Shown here: positions 8,501 to 16,491 of the stretch, piece after piece
Layout: every line of letters starts with the position of its first letter
Numbering within the stretch: position 1 is the stretch's first letter
Origin: a bacterium
GTDB taxonomy: Bacteria; Patescibacteriota; Saccharimonadia; Saccharimonadales; Saccharimonadaceae
Assembly: GCA_030427525.1 (NCBI GenBank)
Contig: JAUIBD010000010.1
Span: forward strand, 1 to 36,123
Length of the DNA stretch: 36,123 bases
Direction of reading: 5' to 3'
Translations under genes and position numbers: made by a program
The notes under the pieces: model-generated
What the model was told of the DNA's origin: nothing
Database searches by the model: none
The model's input: the letters and a program-made list of their open reading frames with translations, nothing else

Positions 8501-8872
8501 ATGGAAGCAACAGGTTTGATACTCGCAGCGATGTTGGCAGGAATAGCAGTGTTTCAGCTGCTGCTGGCGCTGGGAAGGCCGTATGGCAAATTTGCCTGGG
8601 GTGGGCAGTACCCGGACGTGTTGCCGATGGGCTATCGAATCGCCAGCGGCGTTTCTATAGTAGTGTATGGATTTTTGATTTCAGTGGTGCTGTCTGCGAC
8701 GGGAGTGATAAACATCTATAGCGATTCTTTCGAAAACACAGGCATGTGGGTGGTGGTAGCGCTGTCGGGCATCAGCGTGCTGATGAACGCCGTATCGCGC
8801 AGCAAGCCCGAGCGCCTATGGGCGCCCTACGCCGCCGTGATGCTGGCTCTAATTTTGATAATCGTGCTGTAA
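8501..8872 (+). CDS. Small four-helix membrane protein, conserved unknown
   Basis: 123 residues with GGAGAT before the ATG. Four hydrophobic segments lie at about 5-25, 47-67, 83-99 and 106-123, which is nearly the whole protein. The loop GRPYGKFAWGGQYPDVLPMGYRIAS (G.P.G..A.GG.....LP...R..S) matches a small integral membrane family that I remember from Gram-positive bacteria without an assigned function. No catalytic residues are evident. It stands alone between the defence block and the GC-rich gene. Confidence 0.75.
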   Translation: MEATGLILAAMLAGIAVFQLLLALGRPYGKFAWGGQYPDVLPMGYRIASGVSIVVYGFLISVVLSATGVINIYSDSFENTGMWVVVALSGISVLMNAVSRSKPERLWAPYAAVMLALILIIVL

Positions 8873-8922
8873 TTTTTCATCTGGCAGGGTACAGTGATGT
8901 ACGATCTGTGACAATGCGGGTA

Positions 8923-8951
8923 TTGACTTTTTTATATAAATTTGATATAAT
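8923..8951 (+). promoter_or_regulatory. Sigma70-type promoter of the GC-rich gene at 9010
   Basis: TTGACT at 8923-8928 and TATAAT at 8946-8951 with a 17-base spacer. It has the same -35 hexamer and spacing as the cassettes at 33-35 kb. Confidence 0.8.
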
Positions 8952-8957
8952 ATGCTA

Positions 8958-8980
8958 GTTCCGTAAACCTTACGGAGAAC
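8958..8980 (+). promoter_or_regulatory. Leader hairpin upstream of the GC-rich gene
   Basis: CCGTAA at 8961-8966 pairs with TTACGG at 8970-8975 over a 3-base loop, extended by GTT/AAC with a bulge. It starts right at the predicted transcript 5' end, so it may protect the mRNA. A strong AAAGGGGGAG ribosome-binding site follows at 8997-9006. Confidence 0.55.
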
Positions 8981-9009
8981 TTTCCCATCGACCCTGAAAG
9001 GGGGAGCGA

Positions 9010-9495
9010 ATGTCAGACGCCAAGAAGGCCCCTCTCTCTGAGAAGGGGTACGGCATCCTGATCGGTATCGGTGCGCTCGTGATCCTGAGCGTTGTTGCCA
9101 AGCTGTTGGCCGACCTGTACCTGTGGGCCAACTTCGAGCACTGTGACCCCGACTCGTACTGGGTCAACGTGTACGGCACCCCGCCGGACATCGTGTGCAC
9201 GACCAGTGGCCTCTACTGGAACTGGATCGGCGCCATCGGCGTGCTGATCGCGGCCGTACTGCTGATGGCCTGGGCCTACCGCAAGCGGCACCACTGGTAC
9301 CGAGAGGTCATGAGTGGCACCGTAGTCGCCCACGGGTGGTACTCGTCGAGGGGCTTGCTGAGTTCTGGCTACCAGGAGTACCTGGTGGCCGTGGCAGGCA
9401 AGAACCGTCACGGCGATTGCCGCGTTCAGTGGCGCCGGGTGCAGCCGAGGACCTACTACAACTACGAGGCTGGAGACCCGATCAACTTCGGCTAG
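9010..9495 (+). CDS. GC-rich orphan gene: two-helix membrane protein with cytosolic tail
   Basis: 161 residues. Membrane segments at about 14-37 and 70-91 flank an outer loop with two cysteines (C45, C64) that could form a disulfide. The C-terminal ~70 residues are basic and aromatic (RKRHHWYREV, then RTYYNYEAGDPINFG). Codon use is strikingly different from neighbours: nearly every third position is G or C (CTG, GTG, GCC, ATC), whereas adjacent genes are mixed. It is a single-gene unit with its own promoter, leader hairpin, strong ribosome-binding site and two terminator-like hairpins. No family is recognised. Transfer from a GC-rich host or mobile element is plausible; Saccharibacteria live on Actinobacteria, but origin is inference. 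Confidence 0.75.
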   Translation: MSDAKKAPLSEKGYGILIGIGALVILSVVAKLLADLYLWANFEHCDPDSYWVNVYGTPPDIVCTTSGLYWNWIGAIGVLIAAVLLMAWAYRKRHHWYREVMSGTVVAHGWYSSRGLLSSGYQEYLVAVAGKNRHGDCRVQWRRVQPRTYYNYEAGDPINFG

Positions 9496-9508
9496 CAGAT
9501 GGGTACAC

Positions 9509-9548
9509 GCCCACGGAGAGGACCACGCGTCCCGACCGTGGGCCTTTT
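9509..9548 (+). terminator. Rho-independent terminator after the GC-rich gene
   Basis: GCCCACGG at 9509-9516 pairs with CCGTGGGC at 9536-9543, followed by CTTTTCGTTT. Confidence 0.75.
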
Positions 9549-9593
9549 CGTTTATCAAAATCTGATCCACCACATCCACCTGCCCACCGCGAA

Positions 9594-9635
9594 GTCGACT
9601 CCCGTCCTTCGTGAGGGCGGGTTTCGACGTTTTAA
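9594..9635 (+). terminator. Second strong hairpin with T-rich tail
   Basis: CCCGTCCT at 9601-9608 pairs with AGGGCGGG at 9614-9621 (one G-T pair), extended by GTCGA/TCGAC outside and followed by GTTTTAAATT. It gives the unit a double 3' end. The stretch 9496-9642 holds only these two hairpins. Confidence 0.65.
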
Positions 9636-9642
9636 ATTGTAT

Positions 9643-10065
9643 TTATTGATGATAGGGTTCAGTGCGAACTAATAAATCGTAGGTATCCTCGCCAGCCCAG
9701 AACCTAATTTCTGGAATTAAGGCGGCGCGGCCTACGGCTTGCCAGTAGGGCAGAATACGGGGGCTGATTTCTGCTACATTTGTGTGAAGCCCTGTGCCGA
9801 TTTTTCTATCGACAAGAACGGGCGTTTCGGTAGTATGCCGCCCAAGTTCGAGAGCATTTATAGACGGCAGCTGTAATTTTCGTGGTGCGGTTGATCGTTT
9901 TTTCATTTTTTCAAGATATGCATGAACGGCGTCTTTTATAGGTTCGCGACCGATTATGAGCACGTGCTCGAGCTCGTGTGGTGATGTGTCATTAATATGT
10001 AGTTCACGTCCGTTGACACGCAGAGTAGTGCCAGAAATAGTTACGTCAGCCTCAGAAATAGCCAT
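9643..10065 (-). CDS. Hypothetical protein
   Basis: 140 residues. There is no signal peptide or membrane segment. The N-terminus is beta-like (DVTISGTTLRVNGRELHI), followed by HELEHVLIIGREPIKDAVHAYLEKMKKRS and a C-terminal domain ending RFWAGEDTYDLLVRTEPYHQ. I do not recognise a family. TATAAT on this strand (10074-10079) is 8 bases before the ATG, so the mRNA is probably leaderless or nearly so. It is divergent from the BI-1 gene. Confidence 0.7.
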   Translation of the reverse strand: MAISEADVTISGTTLRVNGRELHINDTSPHELEHVLIIGREPIKDAVHAYLEKMKKRSTAPRKLQLPSINALELGRHTTETPVLVDRKIGTGLHTNVAEISPRILPYWQAVGRAALIPEIRFWAGEDTYDLLVRTEPYHQ

Positions 10066-10073
10066 ATTACACT

Positions 10074-10079
10074 ATTATA
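10074..10079 (-). promoter_or_regulatory. -10 box 8 nt before the start codon (near-leaderless)
   Basis: TATAAT on the minus strand. With initiation about 7 nt downstream the transcript begins at or next to the ATG at 10065. Confidence 0.55.
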
Positions 10080-10128
10080 CCACAAAATATAGAAAAATAC
10101 AATATGCACTACTTTTCATGCTGCGTGC

Positions 10129-10134
10129 TACAAT
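10129..10134 (+). promoter_or_regulatory. -10 box 6 nt before the BI-1 start codon (leaderless)
   Basis: GTGCTACAAT supplies TACAAT with an upstream TG; exactly six bases (TTTGAT) separate it from the ATG at 10141. Confidence 0.6.
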
Positions 10135-10140
10135 TTTGAT

Positions 10141-10878
10141 ATGGCATATAAAAGTGGAAACCCAGCGCTTGGCGCGAACACCTTTACTAACTTTGCAGAA
10201 ACTGGCGATAAGTCGGTAATGACAATGGACGGCGTAGTGGCGAAAAGCGCACTGCTACTAGCAGTACTGCTGGCTGGTGGCGTAGCAGGCTGGCGTATTG
10301 CCGTGAACAACCCAGAGATTGCTGGTACGTTGATACTGACTGGTGTTGTCGTAGGCTTTATAGTTGCCCTAATAACGATATTTAAAAAGACAGTAGCAAA
10401 GTATAGCGCACCGGTATATGCGCTGGTAGAGGGCTTTGTGATTGGCGCAATATCGATGATATTTGAAGCTATCTACCCCGGCGTGGTGGTGCAGGCAATC
10501 TTGATAACCCTCGGTATTTTCCTGATGATGCTGGTGCTATACCGCTCTGAAGTGATAAAGGTGACAGAGAAATTCAAGCTAGGGATTGTGGCAGCGACTG
10601 GTGGCATTGCCTTGTACTACATCGCCTACCTTATAGCGGGGTTCTTTGGCGTGAGCTTGCCACTGGTAGATGAGGCCAGTGGGTGGGGAATCGCCTTTAG
10701 CGTGATTGTCGTGATAGTCGCATCGCTAAACTTGGTATTAGATTTCGACTTTATAAACCAAGGCGTGAAGAACAAAGCCCCGAAGTACCTGGAATGGTAT
10801 GCTAGCTTTGGCCTGATGGTCACGCTGATTTGGCTGTATCTAGAAATCCTTCGACTGCTAGGCAAAGCACGCCGTTAA
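10141..10878 (+). CDS. Bax inhibitor-1/YccA family membrane protein
   Basis: 245 residues with seven hydrophobic segments starting near residue 36. The C-terminal signature LVLDFDFINQG...KYLEWYASFGLMVTLIWLYLEILRLL is that of the YccA/BI-1 family, whose acidic pair in the DFDFI segment is linked to proton or calcium leak in characterised members. A 35-residue cytosolic N-terminus (NPALGANTFTNF) is also typical of the longer bacterial branch. The physiological role in bacteria is unclear; related proteins interact with membrane proteases such as FtsH. There is no Shine-Dalgarno because the promoter abuts the ATG. Confidence 0.92.
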   Translation: MAYKSGNPALGANTFTNFAETGDKSVMTMDGVVAKSALLLAVLLAGGVAGWRIAVNNPEIAGTLILTGVVVGFIVALITIFKKTVAKYSAPVYALVEGFVIGAISMIFEAIYPGVVVQAILITLGIFLMMLVLYRSEVIKVTEKFKLGIVAATGGIALYYIAYLIAGFFGVSLPLVDEASGWGIAFSVIVVIVASLNLVLDFDFINQGVKNKAPKYLEWYASFGLMVTLIWLYLEILRLLGKARR

Positions 10879-10935
10879 AAACGGGCGTATAATAAAAATA
10901 GCAGGCGACCATAAGCCGCCAGCGTGGAGGGTGCG

Positions 10936-11319
10936 ATGTTGGAACACACAACGGCGTTTAGCGGTTTTGCCGTAGACGACGCGAACGAAGCAAAGCAATT
11001 TTACGAAATGCTAGGACTGGACGTAAAGCAAACACCGATGGGGTTAGAGCTGCATTTTGATGGCCGCAACCCGGTATATATTTACGAGAAACCCGACTAC
11101 GAACCCGCCACGTATACAGTACTGAACTTTGAAGTAGATGACATAGACGCCACGGTAGATGCCATGAGCGAAGCAGGTGTAGAGTTTGAACACTATGATG
11201 ACATGCCGTTTGAACAAGACGAAAAAGGTATTGCCCGAGGTAAGGCCGCCAATATGGGGCCAGATATCGCCTGGTTCCACGACCCAGCCGGCAATATTTT
11301 CAGTGTACTGAGTAAATAG
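10936..11319 (+). CDS. VOC (glyoxalase/bleomycin-resistance-like) family protein
   Basis: 127 residues. The ATG at 10936 is chosen because GGAGG at 10926-10930 is correctly spaced; the GTG at 10924 overlaps that site. The fold pattern is clear: AFSGFAVDDANEAKQFYEMLGLDV, then VLNFEVDDIDATVDAMSEAGVEF and IAWFHDPAGNIFSVL. This is one beta-alpha-beta-beta-beta repeat pair of the VOC fold. Usual VOC metal positions are only partly matched, so substrate and metal use are unknown. A TATAAT-like box lies in the short gap upstream (CGTATAATAAA). Confidence 0.85.
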   Translation: MLEHTTAFSGFAVDDANEAKQFYEMLGLDVKQTPMGLELHFDGRNPVYIYEKPDYEPATYTVLNFEVDDIDATVDAMSEAGVEFEHYDDMPFEQDEKGIARGKAANMGPDIAWFHDPAGNIFSVLSK

Positions 11320-11352
11320 CTGGTAGAGTTAGCCCCGAATTTACACCATGGT

Positions 11353-11381
11353 TTGACATAACCACTTTGCTGTATTACCAT
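11353..11381 (+). promoter_or_regulatory. Promoter of the WxL-like surface operon
   Basis: TTGACA at 11353-11358, a 17-base spacer, and TACCAT at 11376-11381. A leader with GAGGGAGA precedes the first gene, unlike the leaderless genes nearby. Confidence 0.6.
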
Positions 11382-11416
11382 AGACCTAACCAATAGGGAG
11401 TAAACGAGGGAGATAC

Positions 11417-12067
11417 ATGCGAGGTAAATCACGCTCATTAGCGCTCGTTCTAGCGGCTGTAGGGGCATTTATACCTGTGGCAGTTTGGGCGGCACCAACA
11501 CCAACACTTAATCAAACTGTTAACCCGGGCACATTGTCGACAGACATTTTGCAAAACGATGGGTCGACACCAGTTGCGTCACCAACAGTGACCTTCCCGG
11601 CAGTGAACAAGAGCTTCAACTGTCAGACCAATGCTGCAACACTTGGTGACACGAACAACAAGGTGTACGTAACTAACCTAGCAAGTAACAACGGCTGGAC
11701 GCTAACTATGGCAGCAACCAGCGGTGCGGGAACACCGTGGGATGATGGTTCTAACAACTATAGCTTCGATGACCCAACCAGTACAGGTGAGGGAACGGGC
11801 TGTGCGAACGGTCAGTTAACGGTAGACCCCTCTGGCGCGACACTAACATTAGACTGTAACTCGGTGTGTAACTCAGCAGGCATTACGCAAGGTTCACCAA
11901 CCGCATATAACAACGGTACCGTAGATAGCGTAACGCTGATGCAAGACGCCAACGGTGACGCTTGGAAAGGCTACTTAACAGGTATTGGCTTAAGCCAAAA
12001 GATTCCAGGTGGTCAATCTGATGGTGCGTATTCACTAGGAATGACCATTACAGTCACCGCTAACTAA
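11417..12067 (+). CDS. Secreted WxL-like surface protein
   Basis: 216 residues. The signal peptide runs to about A25 (AVWA|AP). The mature protein carries one WxL-like module: NNGWTLTMAATSG holds a true W-x-L, and the C-terminus ...GQSDGAYSLGMTITVTAN matches the final strand of WxL domains, where the second motif would sit, though the second Trp is absent. It has four cysteines. The same module ends the 1077-residue protein of this operon (VTFPAVNKSFNCQTN versus VTMSPAVKDVACNSS). In Firmicutes WxL domains bind the cell wall non-covalently and are held by DUF916-type partners; such a partner is encoded next. Probable role: cell-surface subunit. Confidence 0.75.
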   Translation: MRGKSRSLALVLAAVGAFIPVAVWAAPTPTLNQTVNPGTLSTDILQNDGSTPVASPTVTFPAVNKSFNCQTNAATLGDTNNKVYVTNLASNNGWTLTMAATSGAGTPWDDGSNNYSFDDPTSTGEGTGCANGQLTVDPSGATLTLDCNSVCNSAGITQGSPTAYNNGTVDSVTLMQDANGDAWKGYLTGIGLSQKIPGGQSDGAYSLGMTITVTAN

Positions 12068-12116
12068 ACTTATGCTTGCCGAAGCTAAAAGATATACGGT
12101 ACAGTAGAGGTAACGT

Positions 12117-13256
12117 ATGAATAGGGTATTTCGCTACATTTTGGCAACGGTTCTATCTCTTATAGTTCTCGCTCCTATTGCCGCTGCGGTAGAGTATCAG
12201 GGTATTGGCGGACGTCCAGCAAACCCGGTGAAAGACAACCCGCGCACTCAGTCAATTTTTGTCTATGAGTTAGACCCAGGTTCATCGAAAGAAGATGCAG
12301 TACGCGTATTTAATAATACTGATACAACACGAACCATCACTCTAGACGCGGTTGACTCCGTGCTATCAAGCGGGGGTGCGTTTGCCTGTGCACAATCAGC
12401 AGACGCCAAGAGCGACGTGGGTGCCTGGACAGTGCTCTCGAAAACGAAGCTTGTATTGCCCGCTGGCGGTAGTGCCACGGTACCATTTACCGTAACGGTA
12501 CCGAAAGAGGTTGCCGTAGGTGAACATGACGGTTGTATAACGATCCAAGACAAGTCTAACAAGCAGACCAACGCGGATGGTGGAGTAGTGCTAGGATTTC
12601 GGTCAGGAATTCGTATGGCGGTTTCAATACCAGGCGATATTGTAAAGCGTCTTGAGATTGATTCGCTGGAAGTAAAAGAACGCAAGAAAGACACGTTCCG
12701 AGTTGTACCTACGGTATCAAATAAGGGAAACGTATCACTTGATACAGATGTAACAGTTTCATTTCAAACATTATTCGGCACTACAATAGGTGAAACGATT
12801 ACTAGCACGTACCCCGTACTACAGCGGTCTACTGCTAGCTGGAACCTTCAGCTTGAGCGTCCGTTTTGGGGTGGTTGGTACCGAGCGCACACCGCGGTTT
12901 CCTATAATAACAGTACATCAGCTGGGTTGGGAGAAACGGACGGTACGACTGAAGAAAAAGAACTTTCATCCGCCGTGTTCTTTGCGCCTCCTACGCTTGC
13001 GGCTGCATTGATAGAATTATTAATTTTAGCGGCGATTGCTGGAGTGATTGGCGCATATGTACAAAAGCAGCAAGATATCCAGCACATTCGGGCACATTGG
13101 GAAGATTATGTTGCAAAGAAAGACGATACGTTGGTAAGCCTAGCGAAAGATCGACACGTGTCTTGGCGCAAATTAGCCAGAGTCAATAAAGTAAAGGCAC
13201 CATACACACTGGAAAAAGGTAAAAAGCTGAAAGTTCCGCCGAAACACAAGGGCTAA
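12117..13256 (+). CDS. DUF916 (WxLIP)-like membrane-anchored surface protein with C-terminal LysM
   Basis: 379 residues. The signal peptide is at about 1-24. Two Ig-like beta domains follow (FVYELDPGSSKEDAVRVFNNTDTTRTITL, typical of DUF916; then KDTFRVVPTVSNKGNVSLDTDVTV). A membrane helix lies at about 294-315 (PPTLAAALIELLILAAIAGVIGAYV). After it comes a LysM-like repeat (DDTLVSLAKDRHVSWRKLARVNKV, ending LEKGKKLKVPP). DUF916 proteins bridge WxL proteins and peptidoglycan. By simple topology the LysM would be cytoplasmic, which is odd for a peptidoglycan binder. It lies 49 bp after the WxL-like gene, in an operon. Confidence 0.75.
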   Translation: MNRVFRYILATVLSLIVLAPIAAAVEYQGIGGRPANPVKDNPRTQSIFVYELDPGSSKEDAVRVFNNTDTTRTITLDAVDSVLSSGGAFACAQSADAKSDVGAWTVLSKTKLVLPAGGSATVPFTVTVPKEVAVGEHDGCITIQDKSNKQTNADGGVVLGFRSGIRMAVSIPGDIVKRLEIDSLEVKERKKDTFRVVPTVSNKGNVSLDTDVTVSFQTLFGTTIGETITSTYPVLQRSTASWNLQLERPFWGGWYRAHTAVSYNNSTSAGLGETDGTTEEKELSSAVFFAPPTLAAALIELLILAAIAGVIGAYVQKQQDIQHIRAHWEDYVAKKDDTLVSLAKDRHVSWRKLARVNKVKAPYTLEKGKKLKVPPKHKG

Positions 13257-13257
13257 T

Positions 13258-16200
13258 ATGCGTGTTTCAATAAACCAACGAAGCAAAGCATCCGCGTCGG
13301 TTGGTTTGAAGCAGCGATTTTTTTCAAAGCCGCTACTACTGCTATTTCTGCTATTGGCTGGGCAGCTTATTTCGATACCTTTTCTGTCTCCACGTGCATG
13401 GGCAGCTCCCGTTCAAATTATATTAACGAGTGGCGCCACCTGGACAGTGCCACCTGCATGGGACAATACGAATAACACAATTGAAGCGATTGGCGCAGGC
13501 GGTAACGGCGCACCGGGTTTAAACAATACCTACGCTGGTGCTGGCGGCGGTGGTGGTGAGTATCGCCAGGCTGTTAATGTTAGTCTTACCCCAAATAGTA
13601 CTGTTGACATAAATATACCATCGGGTGGAGCGGGCTCGGCGACTGACGGCGCATGGCTAAAGAATAGTGGCGGCACGATTCAAATTGAAGCAAAAAATGG
13701 CGGAAATGCCAGCGGTGCAACTGCAGGTACAGGTGGCACCGGAGGTACTGGTTCAGCACTCAACTTTGACGGTGGTGCTGGTGGCTCGGGCGGAAGTGGT
13801 AACAACAACGATTCCGCAGGTGGCGGTGGGGGCTCCGCAGGTCCGAATGGCACAGGAAAAGCTGGTGGTAATGGTGTTGGGGCGACATCCTATGGTGGCG
13901 GTGGTGGTGGCGGCAGCAACGGTGGCTCATCAACTGCGGGAGTCACTCCGACTGGTGTCCCAGGAGGAAATGGCGGCAACAATACAAGCGGTATTGGCGG
14001 TGGATCTGGTGGCTCTTCTAGAAATAGTAATGATGCAGTAAGCGGTAACTCCGGCGGTGGAGGTGGTGGTGGTAGCCAATCAACAGGAAGCACTCCGTCA
14101 ATTGGTGGTGATGGTAGCGTTCAAGACCTGTGGGACACTGGAGTTGGTCCTTCTGGCGGCGGTGGCGGCGGTGGTGGCTGTGGTGGAACAGGCTGTACAG
14201 TATCACACCTTGGCGGCGCAGGCGGTGCATATGGTGGCGGTGCTGGAGGTTGTGGTATGTCTGGCTCTCATGCTGCGGCAAACTGTCCATCAACACCAAC
14301 CGGTGGACAAGGAATTATTGTAATTACCTACACACCGTCTGTAAGTCCGAGTATTACCCAAGCAGACTACAGATTGTTTGAGAATCCAGCAGGTCTTGGA
14401 TCTACACCGTGGCAACAATGTCGAAGCGAACAGGGTGAAACCACTATCCCTGGTGGCTCAGCCAGTACAACAGTAACACTTTCACAATCTATTGCCGACG
14501 TAAACCAGGCATACTTGCTGATGAATTTCAGTGGTACCAGTTCCGTACAAAGCGCTGATGACAGTATGGCGACAGGGCAGATTACCAATGCAACTACACT
14601 CACATTCACCCGTGGTGCTGCAAGTGGTGGTGACGCAGAAATTAGCTATGCTGTGGTGGAGTGTTTCCAAAATGAGTTCAGTGTGCAACGTGGCACTACG
14701 ACCATTGCTACAGGTACAAGCTCGAACACTGCTTCGATTAGCGCGGTTGATACGGGCAAGTCTATGGTAATTGTTTCGAGCTATAGTGATGACAGTTCGG
14801 CGAATGAACAAACGGGACTTGCAACCGGTTCATTACAAGACAGCACAACGGTGCAGGTGAGCCGCTATGACTCCCCGACGATTAATGCGACTGTTGCATG
14901 GCAAGTCGTGACATTTTCTAACGGTTCTGGAGCAACTGTACAGACTGGCCAAACGACACTTGCATCCGGTAACGCATCAGATACAGCTACGATCAGTTCA
15001 GTCGATACCGCCCACTCATGGCTATATTGTAGTTACGACGCCGATAGTAATGGTCTTCGTCAAAATGCGGTTGGCTGTGATCTGACTGACTCGACTACGG
15101 TAACTGTGAACCGCTATGCAAGCAGTGCATATATAAATAATGTTCGTTGGTATGTTGTAAGTTTTCCTTCGGACGGGGTAAATGTACAGCGTGGCGCTGT
15201 GGTTGATACGGGTAGCACGACCGATAATACACGTTATGATATCAATATCCCCCTCAACACGCCTGTAATAGATATCACAAAGGCATTTAGTTTTGTGACA
15301 AATACGACAAGTGGTACCGGAACAGCGTTTCCGCGTAATCAGTGGATCAGCCAGTTGACCGACGCATCGACCTTGCAAACCTCCTTCTGGCGAGGCAGCA
15401 GCAATGGTAACGGCACGCACTACTGGCAAGTAATGGAGTTCGCGCCTTCGCCAGCAGATGTTGGCACGCCATTATCGGCCGAGAACACATCTGCCACACT
15501 ACGTTCTACTGACCGTCCGTTTCGGCTACGCATGCTACTTGGGGTGAGTGATGCAACGTTGGCTCAGGACACAGCTTTCAAACTGCAGTATGCACCGCTT
15601 TCAGGCAGTTGCTCGGCTAGTTCGTATAGCGATGTAACGGGAAGCAGTACGATTTCTTATCGAAACTTTGATTCGATAAGCGACAAGACTCCATTAGTTG
15701 CGAACGTTAATGATCCGGTCGATGGGACTAATACAACCGAAACTCAGACCTATGTTGAGTCAAATAATTTCGCAAACTCACAGTCAGCTTTGTCGCCAGG
15801 TGAAGACGGCGAGTGGGATTTCTCTTTAGCTGATAATGGAGCTGGGGCCAATAGTGCGTACTGCTTTCGTATTGTGCATAGCGATGGAGGCTTGCTTGAT
15901 GCATACACCTACTATCCGCTAATTACTACGTCTGACGGTGTTTTCCAAACAGATATTGTCGATAGTGGCGGTACACCGATTGCAAACCCAAGCGTGACAA
16001 TGTCGCCAGCTGTGAAGGACGTAGCTTGCAATAGCTCTAGTGGAACATTGGGTACGTCTTCGGAACGTCTAAGGGTTGTAAACCACAGTGCTAATATACC
16101 GTGGTCTATGTCTATAGCAGCGACGGATGGAACGAATGCGTTATGGACAGATGGGTCAGCATTGTTTGACTTTAATGACCCCTCGGGTGCACCAGCTGGA

Positions 16201-16491
16201 TGTTCAGCAGGCGCTGATGCAGACGTATATGCTGGCCAGCTGAGCTTTGCCTTTGGATCTGCTTCGATTAGCCCAGAGAGCGGCTGTTCATCAAGTGGCG
16301 TGACACTGGGTAGCAATGCTGGTTTTAATGAGGGGACACTTGATAGTGTTACTCTCGCATCCGCGGGTTCGTCTGCGGAAACGGGGTGTTACTGGGATAT
16401 TCAGGGTATTGACGTAGCACAAAGCATTCCAGGGGGGCAGCCTTCAGGTAACTACAGCCTTGATTTAACGGTAACGGTGGTAGCAAACTAA
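13258..16491 (+). CDS. Large secreted glycine-rich repeat protein ending in a WxL-like module
   Basis: 1077 residues. The signal peptide is cleaved near A49 (RAWA|AP). Residues 51-360 form a glycine-rich domain that begins with W.VPPAWDNTNNTIEAIGAGG, a start seen in phage-tail-like glycine-rich proteins. About four repeats of 90-100 residues then follow to ~730. They share VQRG/VQTG...ASISxVD...STTVxVxRY...VxWxVVxF and are likely beta sandwiches. A Cys-containing domain follows. The last ~190 residues are a WxL-like module (PWSMSIAATDG; ending GNYSLDLTVTVVAN) paralogous to the gene at 11417. Probable adhesin or surface fibre; host contact is a guess. It starts one base after the previous stop. 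Confidence 0.8.
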   Translation: MRVSINQRSKASASVGLKQRFFSKPLLLLFLLLAGQLISIPFLSPRAWAAPVQIILTSGATWTVPPAWDNTNNTIEAIGAGGNGAPGLNNTYAGAGGGGGEYRQAVNVSLTPNSTVDINIPSGGAGSATDGAWLKNSGGTIQIEAKNGGNASGATAGTGGTGGTGSALNFDGGAGGSGGSGNNNDSAGGGGGSAGPNGTGKAGGNGVGATSYGGGGGGGSNGGSSTAGVTPTGVPGGNGGNNTSGIGGGSGGSSRNSNDAVSGNSGGGGGGGSQSTGSTPSIGGDGSVQDLWDTGVGPSGGGGGGGGCGGTGCTVSHLGGAGGAYGGGAGGCGMSGSHAAANCPSTPTGGQGIIVITYTPSVSPSITQADYRLFENPAGLGSTPWQQCRSEQGETTIPGGSASTTVTLSQSIADVNQAYLLMNFSGTSSVQSADDSMATGQITNATTLTFTRGAASGGDAEISYAVVECFQNEFSVQRGTTTIATGTSSNTASISAVDTGKSMVIVSSYSDDSSANEQTGLATGSLQDSTTVQVSRYDSPTINATVAWQVVTFSNGSGATVQTGQTTLASGNASDTATISSVDTAHSWLYCSYDADSNGLRQNAVGCDLTDSTTVTVNRYASSAYINNVRWYVVSFPSDGVNVQRGAVVDTGSTTDNTRYDINIPLNTPVIDITKAFSFVTNTTSGTGTAFPRNQWISQLTDASTLQTSFWRGSSNGNGTHYWQVMEFAPSPADVGTPLSAENTSATLRSTDRPFRLRMLLGVSDATLAQDTAFKLQYAPLSGSCSASSYSDVTGSSTISYRNFDSISDKTPLVANVNDPVDGTNTTETQTYVESNNFANSQSALSPGEDGEWDFSLADNGAGANSAYCFRIVHSDGGLLDAYTYYPLITTSDGVFQTDIVDSGGTPIANPSVTMSPAVKDVACNSSSGTLGTSSERLRVVNHSANIPWSMSIAATDGTNALWTDGSALFDFNDPSGAPAGCSAGADADVYAGQLSFAFGSASISPESGCSSSGVTLGSNAGFNEGTLDSVTLASAGSSAETGCYWDIQGIDVAQSIPGGQPSGNYSLDLTVTVVAN

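Noticed and set aside
9013-9579. Long minus-strand frame of 188 codons over the GC-rich gene, and a plus-strand frame at 9195-9614
   Set aside because: GC-rich coding sequence creates long frames on other phases. The promoter, leader and ribosome site all fit the 9010 frame, and the shadow products have unnatural His/Gln/Arg/Val composition.
13600-14330. Several overlapping frames in other phases of the glycine-rich region
   Set aside because: They are products of GGT/GGC repeats (Val/Ala or Pro-rich shadows) inside the single 1077-residue gene.
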